Source: Dolichospermum planctonicum (GTDB lineage: Bacteria; Cyanobacteriota; Cyanobacteriia; Cyanobacteriales; Nostocaceae). From it: a stretch of 64,000 nt of DNA. The stretch spans positions 82,381-146,380 of the forward strand of contig NZ_BJCF01000006.1 of NCBI RefSeq assembly GCF_005402965.1, read 5' to 3'. Shown piece after piece: positions 34,958 through 44,352 of the stretch (positions within the stretch are counted from its first letter, which is position 1; every line of letters starts with the position of its first letter). The translations under genes and the position numbers were made by a program. The notes below the pieces were generated by a model. It saw only the letters and a program-made list of their open reading frames with translations, was not told where the DNA came from and ran no database searches.

Positions 34958-35593
34958 ATGAATGTCGCAGCTAATCTTAAACCTGTAAACATAAATAGCC
35001 CCCAAAATTCCCAGGGAATACATGAGATTTTGGATACTTTACCAGATCCAGCCATCCATGGACAGGTATGTCCACGGAAAACTAGAACAGAAATAGATCT
35101 AATGTTACTAGCAATTGAAGCCTTAGAACTGGGCGGTTCGGAAGCGATTTTGTCTTTAGCTGAAGAATTAGACCTGAAAGGAATTATCAAAAATCGGGTA
35201 AACTTATGGCGGATGAGAGCTTCTAACCCCATGCGGAAAGCGCATAGTCGCCGCCCTTTAGATATTTTAGAGGCTAAAGCCTTAGTAGTGATTGCTTGCT
35301 ACATTGCTAGGCGGTTAACAGTTACCATCCGTCAACTACTAACTATATACCAACAATTAGACCAAAAGCAGATTCCCCTAGAACAAAATTTAAGATTAGC
35401 TAATTACCTAGAAAGGTTTAGAGCGCATTTTAAAAGTCGGATGAATTACCGTCGTTCCGGTGTAATAGCATTAAATTCTGATGATAAATTAGATGAACTA
35501 GCTATAAACCTATTAGGAAAATTACTATTTTGCACAGGTACAGCGGGAATGCAGCGGTACTGGATTTCTCTTTTTGATGGTGAAGTAGAGTAA
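34958..35593 (+). CDS. DUF3038 family protein
   Basis: The 211-residue protein is read from ATG 34958 (MNVAANLKPVN); the frame opens at 34931, just past the heptamer array. The blocks KTRTEIDLMLLAIEALELGG, NRVNLWRMRASNPMRKAHSR and LVVIACYIARRL are those of the cyanobacterial DUF3038 family. It is helical, soluble and of unknown role. Its neighbour DUF4335 follows on the same strand after 200 bp; the pairing is conserved in cyanobacteria, which suggests a joint function. Confidence 0.85.
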   Translation: MNVAANLKPVNINSPQNSQGIHEILDTLPDPAIHGQVCPRKTRTEIDLMLLAIEALELGGSEAILSLAEELDLKGIIKNRVNLWRMRASNPMRKAHSRRPLDILEAKALVVIACYIARRLTVTIRQLLTIYQQLDQKQIPLEQNLRLANYLERFRAHFKSRMNYRRSGVIALNSDDKLDELAINLLGKLLFCTGTAGMQRYWISLFDGEVE

Positions 35594-35795
35594 AGAAAAG
35601 TCAATAACCCTACCCTAAAAAGGTAGTTAACTAGTTAATTATTTGCTAACTTTCGCCAACTAACGCTATGATTCTCTCATGGCATACATACCACTCGGAA
35701 AATGTTTAATTTAACGACATTGAGTCATTAAATTAAACGCGCTATCCCTCCCCTGGTTGCTTCGCACCAACCAGGAGTATCTCGCAGAAAACAAG

Positions 35796-37262
35796 ATGAA
35801 TATCCAACGTAAATATAGTTTGCCTAATTGTACCCTGCTCCTAGAAGGGTTAAGCGACATAACACGGACGGCTAACTTTCAAGAACTGCGTCCAGAACTA
35901 TCTATACTGGTAAATGCAGAATGCTATTTATCCAGTCACACTCAACCCATAGTTGGGGGCAGGGAATTTTTTGAAAGTTTAGTTACAGCCGTCAGTAATT
36001 ACGTCCAAGAGGTTTTAGCCCAAGAAGTTTTAAGTAAAATACCAGGATACCATAGTCAAAAATTTGACAATCAAAATCAGGAATCAGAGTTAGTAGAATT
36101 ACAAAAAATAGACGGTAACAGTCACAGATTAATTGTGCATTCGGAAATCACACAAGACAACCTTGGAGGGAACACTAACGAAGGAAAACCCATTGAAATT
36201 ATCCTGAACACAGTCCAATTATTTGATTTAGTTGAAGCTGTAGATCAGTTTTTTGCTGATAGCCAAACTTTACCAGAATTATGCTTAGAATTGCACCCAG
36301 TTACCCACAGCTATGGTGGTTCAAGTCAAATTTTCCGCAAACAAGCAATTCCAGCGACAGTAGGCATATCCAGTCTAGCCTTGGCCGCATTAGCCTGTTT
36401 CTTGATTCCTATCCCTCAAGTCCGTCCACCGGAAGTCAAACCAGAGGAACAGTCCAGCGCTACAATACCCACAACTGCACCTCAAGCATCAACCTCTGCC
36501 CCCCTTAATCCCCCCTTGCCAAAGGGGGAGGCAGCAACCCCCATAGCCACAGAAACGACTGCTCCTATTGTAGCTAAAGATTTAGAAGCACTTTTAAAGA
36601 CTGTACCAGAGATCACAGATTCATCCCAATTACGGGCATTAAATCGCCAAGTTTATAATCAAATTAATCCAGCTTGGACAAATCGCTCAGAATTACCAGA
36701 GGATTTAGTTTATCGTTTAGGTGTCGCTGCTGATGGTAGTATTATTGGTTACAAATCTGTTAATCGGGCGGCCAGTGATGCAATAGAAAAAACACCACTG
36801 CCTAAACTGCTGTATAATCCTGCCAATGCAAAAGCCAATGAATCCATTGCTCAATTCAAAGTCGTCTTTACTCAAACAGGTATTTTACAAATTAGTCCTT
36901 GGGGAGGATACGCTAAAACACCCGAAGTAGTTGGCGAGAAAATTACTGAAACCAGTCAAATCAAAGATCTAAATCAAAAGTTGTATAGTACAATTCGTCA
37001 AAATTGGAGTAATCGTCCCACCTTCACCAGTGAATTAAAATATCGAGTCGCTGTGAATAAAGAAGGTGTTATCGCTGACTATGAACCACTTAATCAAGTT
37101 GCTTTTGACCATTTTCGAGAAACACCTCTTCCCCAGCTATTTCAATCGGTTTATGGATCGAATGTAGCCGCACCGAACAACAAAGAACCTCTTGCTCATT
37201 TTAAAGTAGTATTTACACCTAAAGGTGAATTAGAAGTAACTCCTTTCTCAGGATACAGATAA
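35796..37262 (+). CDS. DUF4335 family membrane-anchored protein
   Basis: The 488-residue protein starts at ATG 35796. The N-terminal domain (YSLPNCTLLLEGLSDITR, LSILVNAECYLSS) is DUF4335. A single membrane segment (ATVGISSLALAALACFLIPI) near residues 190-210 is followed by a Pro/Thr-rich linker and two related C-terminal domains (LRALNRQVYNQINPAWTNRS and IKDLNQKLYSTIRQNWSNR). The linker includes LNPPLPKGEAATP, encoded by a dispersed CCCCCTTGCCAAAGGGGG palindrome at 36499-36531 read in frame. The role is unknown; it is linked to DUF3038 by neighbourhood. Confidence 0.85.
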   Translation: MNIQRKYSLPNCTLLLEGLSDITRTANFQELRPELSILVNAECYLSSHTQPIVGGREFFESLVTAVSNYVQEVLAQEVLSKIPGYHSQKFDNQNQESELVELQKIDGNSHRLIVHSEITQDNLGGNTNEGKPIEIILNTVQLFDLVEAVDQFFADSQTLPELCLELHPVTHSYGGSSQIFRKQAIPATVGISSLALAALACFLIPIPQVRPPEVKPEEQSSATIPTTAPQASTSAPLNPPLPKGEAATPIATETTAPIVAKDLEALLKTVPEITDSSQLRALNRQVYNQINPAWTNRSELPEDLVYRLGVAADGSIIGYKSVNRAASDAIEKTPLPKLLYNPANAKANESIAQFKVVFTQTGILQISPWGGYAKTPEVVGEKITETSQIKDLNQKLYSTIRQNWSNRPTFTSELKYRVAVNKEGVIADYEPLNQVAFDHFRETPLPQLFQSVYGSNVAAPNNKEPLAHFKVVFTPKGELEVTPFSGYR

Positions 37263-37295
37263 GTAGTCGTGCAAAATAAATTTCATATTCAGGAG

Positions 37296-37440
37296 AGGTG
37301 ACAGGTGAGAGGTGAGAGGTGACAGGTTAGAGGTGACAGGTTAGAGGTGAGAGGTGACAGGTGACAGGTGACAGGTGAGAGGTGAGAGGTGAGAGGTGAC
37401 AGGTGACAGGTTAGAGGTGACAGGTTAGAAGTGACAGGTG
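37296..37440. repeat. Heptamer tract AGGTGAC/AGGTGAG/AGGTTAG
   Basis: About 20 units of AGGTGAC, AGGTGAG and AGGTTAG in mixed order, ending in GTGCTACGCCACGGGGACAG, a segment also seen in the tracts at 11397 and 51518. Confidence 0.93.
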
Positions 37441-37577
37441 CTACGCCACGGGGACAGACGAGAGATACAGAGATTTCTTTCTATCGTTTTCGCAAATGTG
37501 CAATTAATTTTGCCCAGGTACTTAATTGTCGGTTGGGTTGTCTGTGGGGAAACAATCATCCCCCTGTTACCTAAACT

Positions 37578-39848
37578 CTACTTAGTAATTTTACCCATAT
37601 AATTACCCCAAAGTTGTGCGGCTTGGGCGCTGCTACCAGATGTCGGGGAATTATTATCGTTTCCTAGCCAAATACCGGTAACAAGTTGACGACTGGGAAT
37701 AAAGCCAATAAACCAGAGATCAACATTATCATTTGTTGTCCCGGTTTTACCTGCTTCCCCTAAACCAATAGCCGCGCTACGTCCTGTCCCATTACTAATT
37801 ACCCCCTGCATTAAAGTAGTCATTTGATTGGCAACTGCTGGTTTTAGCACTTGTTTATTACCATCTGGATTTTGATCAAAAGAGTAAATAACACGACAGG
37901 TTTCTCTATCTTTGAGATTCTGACAGTCACTACTGTCCAAAATTCTACTAATAGCATGAGGAGGATTCCAGACCCCACGATTACCAATTGCCCCAAAAGC
38001 ACCGGTCATTTCTAAAACATTAACTACACTTTGACCTAAGACCAAACCGGGTACTTGTTCAAGATTAGACCTCACACCCAAACGCTGGGCCATGTCCACC
38101 ACTTTATTCAAGCCAATTTCCTTCGCTACCCGTAAAGCTATAGGATTTTCTGAAAGTGCCAAACCAGTAGCTATGTCTAAACTACCACCAGCGCCAGCCC
38201 GGCAGGGTTTATAGGTAAAGCCTTGCCAACGTAAGGGATTACAGGAATAACTTGTATAAGGAGAAATACCTTTTTCTAGGGCCGCAGCGTAGGCAAAAAT
38301 TTTAAAAGTAGAACCGGGTTGTCGTTGGGCTTGTACAGCGCGATTAAACTGGCTTTTTCTGTAATCAGTCCCCCCCACCATAGCCACAATACTGCCAGTT
38401 TTCGAGTTCAGAGTTACCAACCCCCCTTGAGAAAAACCCAAATTTGAGCCGGCTTGAGAAATGGACTTTTTTAACTCGATTTCAGCCTGAGCTTGAATAC
38501 CCGGATCTAATTGGGTTTCAATGATATAGTTACCTTCTCTGGCCGCAGCCGGACCGAGTTTTGATATCAGTTCTTGAAAGACATAATCATAAAAATATGG
38601 TGCAATGGTTTTAGCTTGTGTTTCGCAGACTTTAGGACTGATTTGCACCGTCGAACGGCGGGCCCGGTTAGCTTCTGCTTGGGTAATTTTACCCATTTCC
38701 AGCATTCGTTTCACGACTCGATTTCGATAATCAGCAGCTCCGAGTTTGCGCGGACCTGTTCCACAAAAATCAAAGGCATTGGGAGCGGGCAAAATTCCTA
38801 CTAAAGTCGCTGCTTCTGCTAGAGTTAATTCCTTGGCTGATTTACTGAAATAATATTTAGCAGCATCCTCAAAACCTGAGGTATCTGCACCTAAAAATAC
38901 CCGGTTTAAGTAAGTTAGTAAAATATCATCTTTGCTGTAAAACGTTTCTAATTTGAGGGAGACAACAACTTCTTTTAATTTGCGTTCTAAGGAATCTTGA
39001 CTACCGACATATTCACGGAATAAACTGCGAGCTACTTGTTGGGTAACTGTACTCGCTCCTTGTTGAAAATCACCGCTACGACTGTTAATGAATACGGCTC
39101 GCAACACACCCAAAGGATCTACACCAAAGTGCCAATAATAACGACTATCCTCGGAAGCGACCACAGCAGCAGCCAAATAGGGTCCAAAGTCGGATAACTT
39201 TTTTAAATCTACGTGAGCGATATTCCGAGGTTCACGGAGTGGGGTTGAGCCATCACGAGCATAGACAACCACGGGAGCCCGTGTGGCTGTAGGTAAGGGT
39301 CTAACGGAAAATTTTAGCCATTCCGCACCTATAGCTAAAGCTGTCAACGCAGTGACACCAACAACACCATAAGCTGTCCACGTAGCAGCTTGCTGATGCC
39401 AAGGGGGTGGATCAATGTATTCCAGACGTACAGAAGCGGCTAGTTCGGGGGGACCCAAGGTAATTACATCACCATGGCGCATTTCCAGGGCATTTATCCG
39501 TCTTTTGCCAAGATATATGCCATTGGTGGAGTTTTCATCCTTGATGGTGAAAATGGGAGAGTTTTGGGTAGAATCCCGCGACAGTGAGAGATGAATTTGG
39601 CTGACAACTTGGTTACGGACGACGATATCACAGGATTTAGAACTACGTCCCAGAAGATAGCGATCGCCTAATAACGGATATTCTAAGGTTTGATTGACTC
39701 CGGCATCATAGACCAATAGTTTCGGTACTTTGGCATTGGGTTTGAGTGCCAACTTGGAAAAATCAACTCTAGCTTGAATGGTATTTACTGCTTGAGTCAG
39801 TTGACCAAGTAGAGTTTTTGGCTTTTGAGGAGATTGGGGTGAACTCAT
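37578..39848 (-). CDS. Class A penicillin-binding protein with N-terminal FHA domain
   Basis: The protein (756 residues from ATG 39848; the frame extends to 39881) begins with an FHA domain (YLLGRSSKSCDIVVRNQ, STNGIYLGKRRINAL). One membrane segment follows (TAYGVVGVTALTALAIG). A GT51 transglycosylase domain comes next (ASEDSRYYWHFGVDPLG, GASTVTQQVARSLF), then a transpeptidase with GSTFKIFAY, LSENP and GKTGTTND. It polymerises and cross-links peptidoglycan. The FHA domain should bind phosphothreonine partners, a link to Ser/Thr kinase control seen in cyanobacterial PBPs. It overlaps or abuts lspA and is probably co-transcribed with bioY-lspA. Confidence 0.93.
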   Translation of the reverse strand: MSSPQSPQKPKTLLGQLTQAVNTIQARVDFSKLALKPNAKVPKLLVYDAGVNQTLEYPLLGDRYLLGRSSKSCDIVVRNQVVSQIHLSLSRDSTQNSPIFTIKDENSTNGIYLGKRRINALEMRHGDVITLGPPELAASVRLEYIDPPPWHQQAATWTAYGVVGVTALTALAIGAEWLKFSVRPLPTATRAPVVVYARDGSTPLREPRNIAHVDLKKLSDFGPYLAAAVVASEDSRYYWHFGVDPLGVLRAVFINSRSGDFQQGASTVTQQVARSLFREYVGSQDSLERKLKEVVVSLKLETFYSKDDILLTYLNRVFLGADTSGFEDAAKYYFSKSAKELTLAEAATLVGILPAPNAFDFCGTGPRKLGAADYRNRVVKRMLEMGKITQAEANRARRSTVQISPKVCETQAKTIAPYFYDYVFQELISKLGPAAAREGNYIIETQLDPGIQAQAEIELKKSISQAGSNLGFSQGGLVTLNSKTGSIVAMVGGTDYRKSQFNRAVQAQRQPGSTFKIFAYAAALEKGISPYTSYSCNPLRWQGFTYKPCRAGAGGSLDIATGLALSENPIALRVAKEIGLNKVVDMAQRLGVRSNLEQVPGLVLGQSVVNVLEMTGAFGAIGNRGVWNPPHAISRILDSSDCQNLKDRETCRVIYSFDQNPDGNKQVLKPAVANQMTTLMQGVISNGTGRSAAIGLGEAGKTGTTNDNVDLWFIGFIPSRQLVTGIWLGNDNNSPTSGSSAQAAQLWGNYMGKITK

Positions 39849-39856
39849 AAACAATT

Positions 39857-40318
39857 TTAGTGGCTTGGTGTTTTTTGCCATGAGGCAATTAACAGGCAGA
39901 CAATTCCTACACTAATAAAAGAATCAGCCATATTAAATACGGCAAAATTAATTAACCGAAAATCGAGGAAGTCAACGACGTACCCCAATCTAAATCTATC
40001 AATACCATTGCCTATTGCTCCTCCTAAAATCAAACCATAACCCACTTGATCCCAAAAACTTAACAATGGTCCGCACAATGCAATGGTGATCAATATTAAA
40101 CTTACACCTAAAGATAGCCAGCGTAACCACTCTACTTTGCCACTTAACAAACTAAAAGCTGCTCCTGTATTGGTAACATAAGTGAAATGAAATATATTCC
40201 GCAGTAATGGCAGTGTTTGTCCTAATTTAAAGGTTTGCACTACCCAGTATTTTGTTAGTTGATCTAATGAGAATGCCATAGAAGCAGCAATCCAGAAGTA
40301 GCGGTTTTTTATACCCAT
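39857..40318 (-). CDS. lspA: Signal peptidase II (LspA)
   Basis: The 153-residue inner-membrane aspartyl protease has four hydrophobic helices and the catalytic motifs NTGAAFS, GNGIDRFRLGYVVDFLDF and FNMADSFIS. It removes signal peptides from prolipoproteins. ATG 40318 (MGIKNRYFWIAASMAFSLDQ) is chosen; the upstream frame to 40384 is encoded by TTGTCCG-type heptamers and is not protein-like. The start of the PBP gene overlaps or follows its stop closely. Confidence 0.95.
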   Translation of the reverse strand: MGIKNRYFWIAASMAFSLDQLTKYWVVQTFKLGQTLPLLRNIFHFTYVTNTGAAFSLLSGKVEWLRWLSLGVSLILITIALCGPLLSFWDQVGYGLILGGAIGNGIDRFRLGYVVDFLDFRLINFAVFNMADSFISVGIVCLLIASWQKTPSH

Positions 40319-40394
40319 GATAAATTTTTCGGTTGTCTGTTGTCCGTTGTCCGTTGTTTTTCTTGATTGATGACTAATGACCAATAACCACTGA

Positions 40395-40982
40395 CTAATA
40401 AAACATTATATGTCGTAGCACATAGGCTACTATGGTGACAGCACAAACAACTACTAGTTGTCCTGGTAGTGCAAAGCAAGAGTATTTAAGAATAGCCTGC
40501 ATCAGAGATAGATTTTCTGTTGCTTTCCAGGGCAAAATATAACTGATAGTTAAATAAGCAATACCGCATAAGTGAACAGTTAATAAGCCACAAATACAAC
40601 TAAAAGCTAGAGTTTCCAGTCGGGGTCTAGCTTTAAAAGCTAAATAACCACAAATCCAAGCTCCAGGAATAAAACCCAATAAATACCCAAACTGAGATAG
40701 TTTAACATAACCGATACCGCCTCCTTCTGCAAATACAGGTAATAAGGTTAATCCCATGACTAAATAGGCAATTTGTGAGAGCGCCCCAGAATTTTGACCT
40801 CCTAAACAACCTACCAGCAGCACTGCACCAATTTGATAGCTGACACCTAATGAAAGGGTTTGAATTCCGTGCTGACTCCAGTTCCAAGGAGAGGTAAGAC
40901 CATAAGCTTCTAGGAAAGTACCACCCATTGTCAGGAGCAAGCCTATCATAGACCATAGTAGTTGATTCGATGCAGCAAACAT
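40395..40982 (-). CDS. bioY: BioY biotin transporter S-component
   Basis: The 195-residue protein has about six membrane segments and the BioY signature region VFAEGGGIGYVKLSQFGYLLGFIPGAW. BioY binds biotin and works alone or with an ECF ATPase module. It is the first gene of a possible bioY-lspA-PBP unit; 76 bp including heptamers separate it from lspA. The start at ATG 40982 is clear. No ECF module is in the window. Confidence 0.93.
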   Translation of the reverse strand: MFAASNQLLWSMIGLLLTMGGTFLEAYGLTSPWNWSQHGIQTLSLGVSYQIGAVLLVGCLGGQNSGALSQIAYLVMGLTLLPVFAEGGGIGYVKLSQFGYLLGFIPGAWICGYLAFKARPRLETLAFSCICGLLTVHLCGIAYLTISYILPWKATENLSLMQAILKYSCFALPGQLVVVCAVTIVAYVLRHIMFY

Positions 40983-41036
40983 TTATTCGGTGATAGGGTT
41001 GATTGACATGAGGGGAATAAATAGATTTTTTCGTTT

Positions 41037-41065
41037 CTTAACCGCTGGTTTACCTTTTATTGGTA
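41037..41065 (+). promoter_or_regulatory. Possible Pho box upstream of pstS
   Basis: CTTAACC (41037) and GTTTACC (41048) lie 11 bp apart, with a weaker third unit at 41059. This is the spacing and look of SphR/PhoB direct repeats before phosphate genes. The site ends about 43 bases before the pstS start. A second TTAAC pair lies at 41092-41104. Confidence 0.4.
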
Positions 41066-41107
41066 TGTTGGTAACGTTTATCTCAAACTTAACAAAAATT
41101 AACACTA

Positions 41108-42247
41108 ATGCTATTACGTTCTGATGCAATCAAAAATCATCGCTTTACAGCTTCAATATCCATATTAGCACTAGCGTTCAGTCTATCTGCTTGCGGCCAA
41201 AACTCGTCAGAAAATAATAAAACCTCTAGTTCTGATAAACTAGACTTAGGGGGTAATGTGGAGTTAACGGGTGCTGGTGCTTCTTTTCCTTCACCACTGT
41301 ATCAAACTTGGTTTGCGGAATTAAATAAAAAATATCCCAATTTAAAAGTTAACTATCAGTCGGTTGGTAGTGGCGCTGGTGTTGAACAGTTTACTAAAGG
41401 AACAGTAGATTTTGGTGCCAGTGATGTGGCCATGAAGGATGAAGAAATTCAGGAGATACCCGCAGATAAAGGTGTAATATTATTACCTGTTACTGCCGGG
41501 AGTATTGTCCTCGCTTATAATTTACCAGATGTTCCTCAACTCAAACTACCACGAACAGTTTATACTGATATTTTACTAGGTAAAATCAAATTTTGGGATG
41601 ATCCGGCGATCGCTAAAGCCAATCCTGGTGCTAAATTACCAAAAGAGGCAATTAAAGTCATTTATCGTGCTGACGGTAGCGGTACTACAGGTGTTTTTAC
41701 CAAACATCTTAGCGCCATTAGTCCAGAATGGAAAACTCAAGTAGGTGACGGGAAAAGTGTAAAATGGCCTGTAGGCATTGGAGCAAAAGGAAATGAAGGT
41801 GTTACCGCTCAAATTCTCCAAACTCCTGCTTCCATTGGTTATATTGAATATAGCTACGCTAAACAAAGTAATCTCAAATTTGCATCTTTAGAAAATAAAG
41901 CCAAACAGTTTGTTTCCCCTTCTGAAGAGTCAGCATCAAAAACCTTAGCATCTGTGACTTTACCAGAGAATCTTCGCGTTTTTATTTCTGACCCAGAAGG
42001 TGCAGATTCTTACCCAATTGTTACTTACACTTGGATTCTGGCATATAAAAAATATACTGATGCTAACAAAGCTAAAGCCGTAGAAGCAACTATTGAGTAT
42101 GCTTTAACAGATGGACAAAAGTTAGCGGCTGAGTTAGGGTATGTTCCTTTACCAGTAAATGTAATTGCCAAAGTGGCGGCAGCAGCTGATAAAATTAGTT
42201 CTGACTATAAAATTTCTGTTGGTGCTAATTCTCAACCTGGCAAGTAA
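41108..42247 (+). CDS. pstS: Phosphate-binding protein PstS
   Basis: The 379-residue protein has a lipoprotein signal peptide (SILALAFSLSACG). The mature part carries the phosphate-binding motifs GAGASFPSPLYQTWF, SVGSGAGVEQF, FGASDVAMKDEE and RADGSGTTGVFTKHL. It captures phosphate in the periplasm for PstCAB. It is the first gene of a complete pstSCAB operon and lies behind a possible Pho box. The 147-bp gap to pstC holds a 28-bp direct repeat. The start at ATG 41108 gives an unusually long n-region, but no better start is seen. Confidence 0.96.
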   Translation: MLLRSDAIKNHRFTASISILALAFSLSACGQNSSENNKTSSSDKLDLGGNVELTGAGASFPSPLYQTWFAELNKKYPNLKVNYQSVGSGAGVEQFTKGTVDFGASDVAMKDEEIQEIPADKGVILLPVTAGSIVLAYNLPDVPQLKLPRTVYTDILLGKIKFWDDPAIAKANPGAKLPKEAIKVIYRADGSGTTGVFTKHLSAISPEWKTQVGDGKSVKWPVGIGAKGNEGVTAQILQTPASIGYIEYSYAKQSNLKFASLENKAKQFVSPSEESASKTLASVTLPENLRVFISDPEGADSYPIVTYTWILAYKKYTDANKAKAVEATIEYALTDGQKLAAELGYVPLPVNVIAKVAAAADKISSDYKISVGANSQPGK

Positions 42248-42282
42248 GCAAAAATTTAATTTTAGCATACTTGATTTTCGGC

Positions 42283-42388
42283 ATTATTCCTCATTTAAGT
42301 CTTACAATCCTGATTTTTTAACTAAACCGTGTTGGTTTTTAGGAGACTTAATTTTTTGGTATTATTCCTGATTTAACTCTTACAATCC
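42283..42388 (+). repeat. Direct repeat pair between pstS and pstC
   Basis: ATTATTCCTCATTTAAGTCT with CTTACAATCC (42283-42310) recurs with few changes at 42361-42388, 78 bp later, just before the pstC start. It may be a tandem duplication of the leader region. Confidence 0.6.
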
Positions 42389-42394
42389 GTATTC

Positions 42395-43345
42395 ATGGCT
42401 ACAAATTTTTTAGAAACTGCCTTGGCAGCAAAAAAGCGCTCTGAAATGGACAGAAATCTAGATCGGAGCTTTATTTGGTTAACTCGGATTTTTGCTCTGG
42501 CAATTGCTGCTACTTTATTATGGATTGCTTTACAAGTTGCCATTGCTGCTTGGCCTGCTATCCAAAAATTCGGGATTAATTTCCTAATGGGCAGTAGTTG
42601 GAATCCTGTTAATAATGAGTATGGGGTACTACCTGCTATTTACGGAACTCTGATGAGTTCTTTGATTGGACTAATTTTAGCAGTTCCTATTGGTGTGGGA
42701 ACGGCGATTTTATTGAGTGAGGATTTTCTTCCTTCTCAAGTAAGATTGGTACTAGTATTTTTAGTAGAACTGCTGGCCGCTATTCCTAGTGTTGTTTATG
42801 GAGTCTGGGGAATTTTTGTTTTAATCCCAATTTTAACTAATTTGGGTAAATGGCTGCATCATTATCTCGGTTGGCTACCAATTTTTAGCTCCTCTCCCAC
42901 AGGTCCTGGAATGCTACCCGCCGGGGTAATCTTAGCAATTATGACTTTACCAATCATTACTGCTATTTCTCGTGATGCTTTAATTTCTGTACCTTCTAGT
43001 TTACGTCAAGCGGCGCTAGGAATTGGTGCAACCCGTTGGGAAACCATTTTTCAAGTTATTATCCCTGCGGCTTTTTCTGGTATTGTCAGTGCGGTAATGT
43101 TGGCTCTGGGTAGAGCTATGGGTGAAACCATGGCTGTAACAATGTTAATCGGCAATGCCAATAATATCAATATCTCTTTTTTAGCACCATCTAATACCAT
43201 TTCTTCTCTACTAGCAAATCAGTTTGCTGAAGCTAGTGGCTTACAAGTTTCTGCTTTAATGTATGCAGCTTTAGTTCTATTTATATTGACGCTAATAGTC
43301 AATATTCTAGCAGAGTTTATTGTAACGCGCGTACAAAGACTATAA
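42395..43345 (+). CDS. pstC: Phosphate ABC transporter permease PstC
   Basis: The 316-residue membrane protein has six main helices, the PstC segment NEYGVLPAIYGTLMSSLIGL and the permease loop SSLRQAALGIGATRWETIF. With PstA it forms the phosphate channel driven by PstB. The start at ATG 42395 fits. It lies between pstS and pstA, and the 92-bp gap to pstA contains a hairpin. Confidence 0.96.
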   Translation: MATNFLETALAAKKRSEMDRNLDRSFIWLTRIFALAIAATLLWIALQVAIAAWPAIQKFGINFLMGSSWNPVNNEYGVLPAIYGTLMSSLIGLILAVPIGVGTAILLSEDFLPSQVRLVLVFLVELLAAIPSVVYGVWGIFVLIPILTNLGKWLHHYLGWLPIFSSSPTGPGMLPAGVILAIMTLPIITAISRDALISVPSSLRQAALGIGATRWETIFQVIIPAAFSGIVSAVMLALGRAMGETMAVTMLIGNANNINISFLAPSNTISSLLANQFAEASGLQVSALMYAALVLFILTLIVNILAEFIVTRVQRL

Positions 43346-43370
43346 ATTTAATATTCAATATTCGGCTCTC

Positions 43371-43390
43371 CGACTTCTTAAAGAAGTTGG
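43371..43390. repeat. ACTTCT/AGAAGT hairpin between pstC and pstA
   Basis: CGACTTCT and AGAAGTTG pair around a TAAA loop. It is the same family as the hairpins near 10010 and 10541. Inside the pst operon it might trim mRNA or weaken expression of the distal genes. Confidence 0.5.
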
Positions 43391-43437
43391 GTATATATCT
43401 GGAATCTGTCTTGTACAATACAGTAATAGGTTAGATT

Positions 43438-44319
43438 ATGACTTCTTCTTTTCCGCAAAGAAGCCTGACTCGTTCCCCTTTGTCTTCTCGGACATTATTT
43501 AATACGGTGATGACTGTATTAGCTTTTATATGTGGAATATTGGCACTTATTCCTTTGTTAGCAGTGCTTTATTATGTGATAATTAGAGGATTTAGTAGCT
43601 TAAATTTAAGTGTTTTCACTCAACTACCACCAGCCCCTTTTGCCAAAAATGGCGGGTTTGGTAATGCTATTTTGGGAACACTTTTAATGGTAGGTATTGG
43701 GGCTATAATTAGTGTTCCTTTTGGTGTATTGGCGGCAATTTATTTAACTGAGTTTAGTTCCCCAAAATTTGCTAAGTGGATACGTTTTACTACTAATGTT
43801 CTCAGTGGTGTTCCCTCGATTATTGCTGGGGTGTTTGCCTATGGAATTGTTGTTTTAACCTTGGTTAAGCTGAATTTAGGCTCTTACTCAGCTTTGGGAG
43901 GTGGATTTGCCTTAGCAATTTTGATGCTACCTATTATCGTCAGAACTACTGATGAAGCTTTGCAGTTAGTACCTCAAGATCTACGCCAAGCGTCCGTAGG
44001 ACTAGGTGCAACTAATTTCCAAACTGTGTCACAGGTGGTATTACCTACTGCTTTACCTGCTATTGTAACTGGTTGTACATTGTCTATAGCTCGCGCTGCT
44101 GGAGAAACAGCACCATTGATATTTACGGCTCTTTTCTCTTCTTTTTGGCCAGATAGCATTCTCAAACCTACAGCTTCTCTAGCAGTTCTAGTGTACAACT
44201 TTGCTACTTCTCCTTACCAAAGTTGGCAATCTTTAGCTTGGGCGGCTTCTTTAATACTAGTATTAATGGTGTTAATTACTAGTATTATTGCTCGTTGGGT
44301 GACTAGAAACAAGATCTAA
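43438..44319 (+). CDS. pstA: Phosphate ABC transporter permease PstA
   Basis: The 293-residue partner permease has GFGNAILGTLLMVGIGAIIS, VLSGVPSIIAGVFAYG and the coupling loop PQDLRQASVGLGATNFQTV. Six helices are visible. The start at ATG 43438 is clear. It precedes pstB by 33 bp. Confidence 0.96.
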   Translation: MTSSFPQRSLTRSPLSSRTLFNTVMTVLAFICGILALIPLLAVLYYVIIRGFSSLNLSVFTQLPPAPFAKNGGFGNAILGTLLMVGIGAIISVPFGVLAAIYLTEFSSPKFAKWIRFTTNVLSGVPSIIAGVFAYGIVVLTLVKLNLGSYSALGGGFALAILMLPIIVRTTDEALQLVPQDLRQASVGLGATNFQTVSQVVLPTALPAIVTGCTLSIARAAGETAPLIFTALFSSFWPDSILKPTASLAVLVYNFATSPYQSWQSLAWAASLILVLMVLITSIIARWVTRNKI

Positions 44320-44352
44320 ACTCATCTCGAACCACTCCTTAATCAAGTATTT

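Noticed and set aside
37498..37602. Tiny GTG-started frame with CGETIIPLLPKLYL, loosely like the mini membrane proteins at 2740 and 3254
   Set aside because: The match is limited to LPKL, the start is weak and the frame overlaps the end of the PBP gene.
41636..41866. Minus-strand ORF inside pstS
   Set aside because: Antisense of a well-supported gene with no features.
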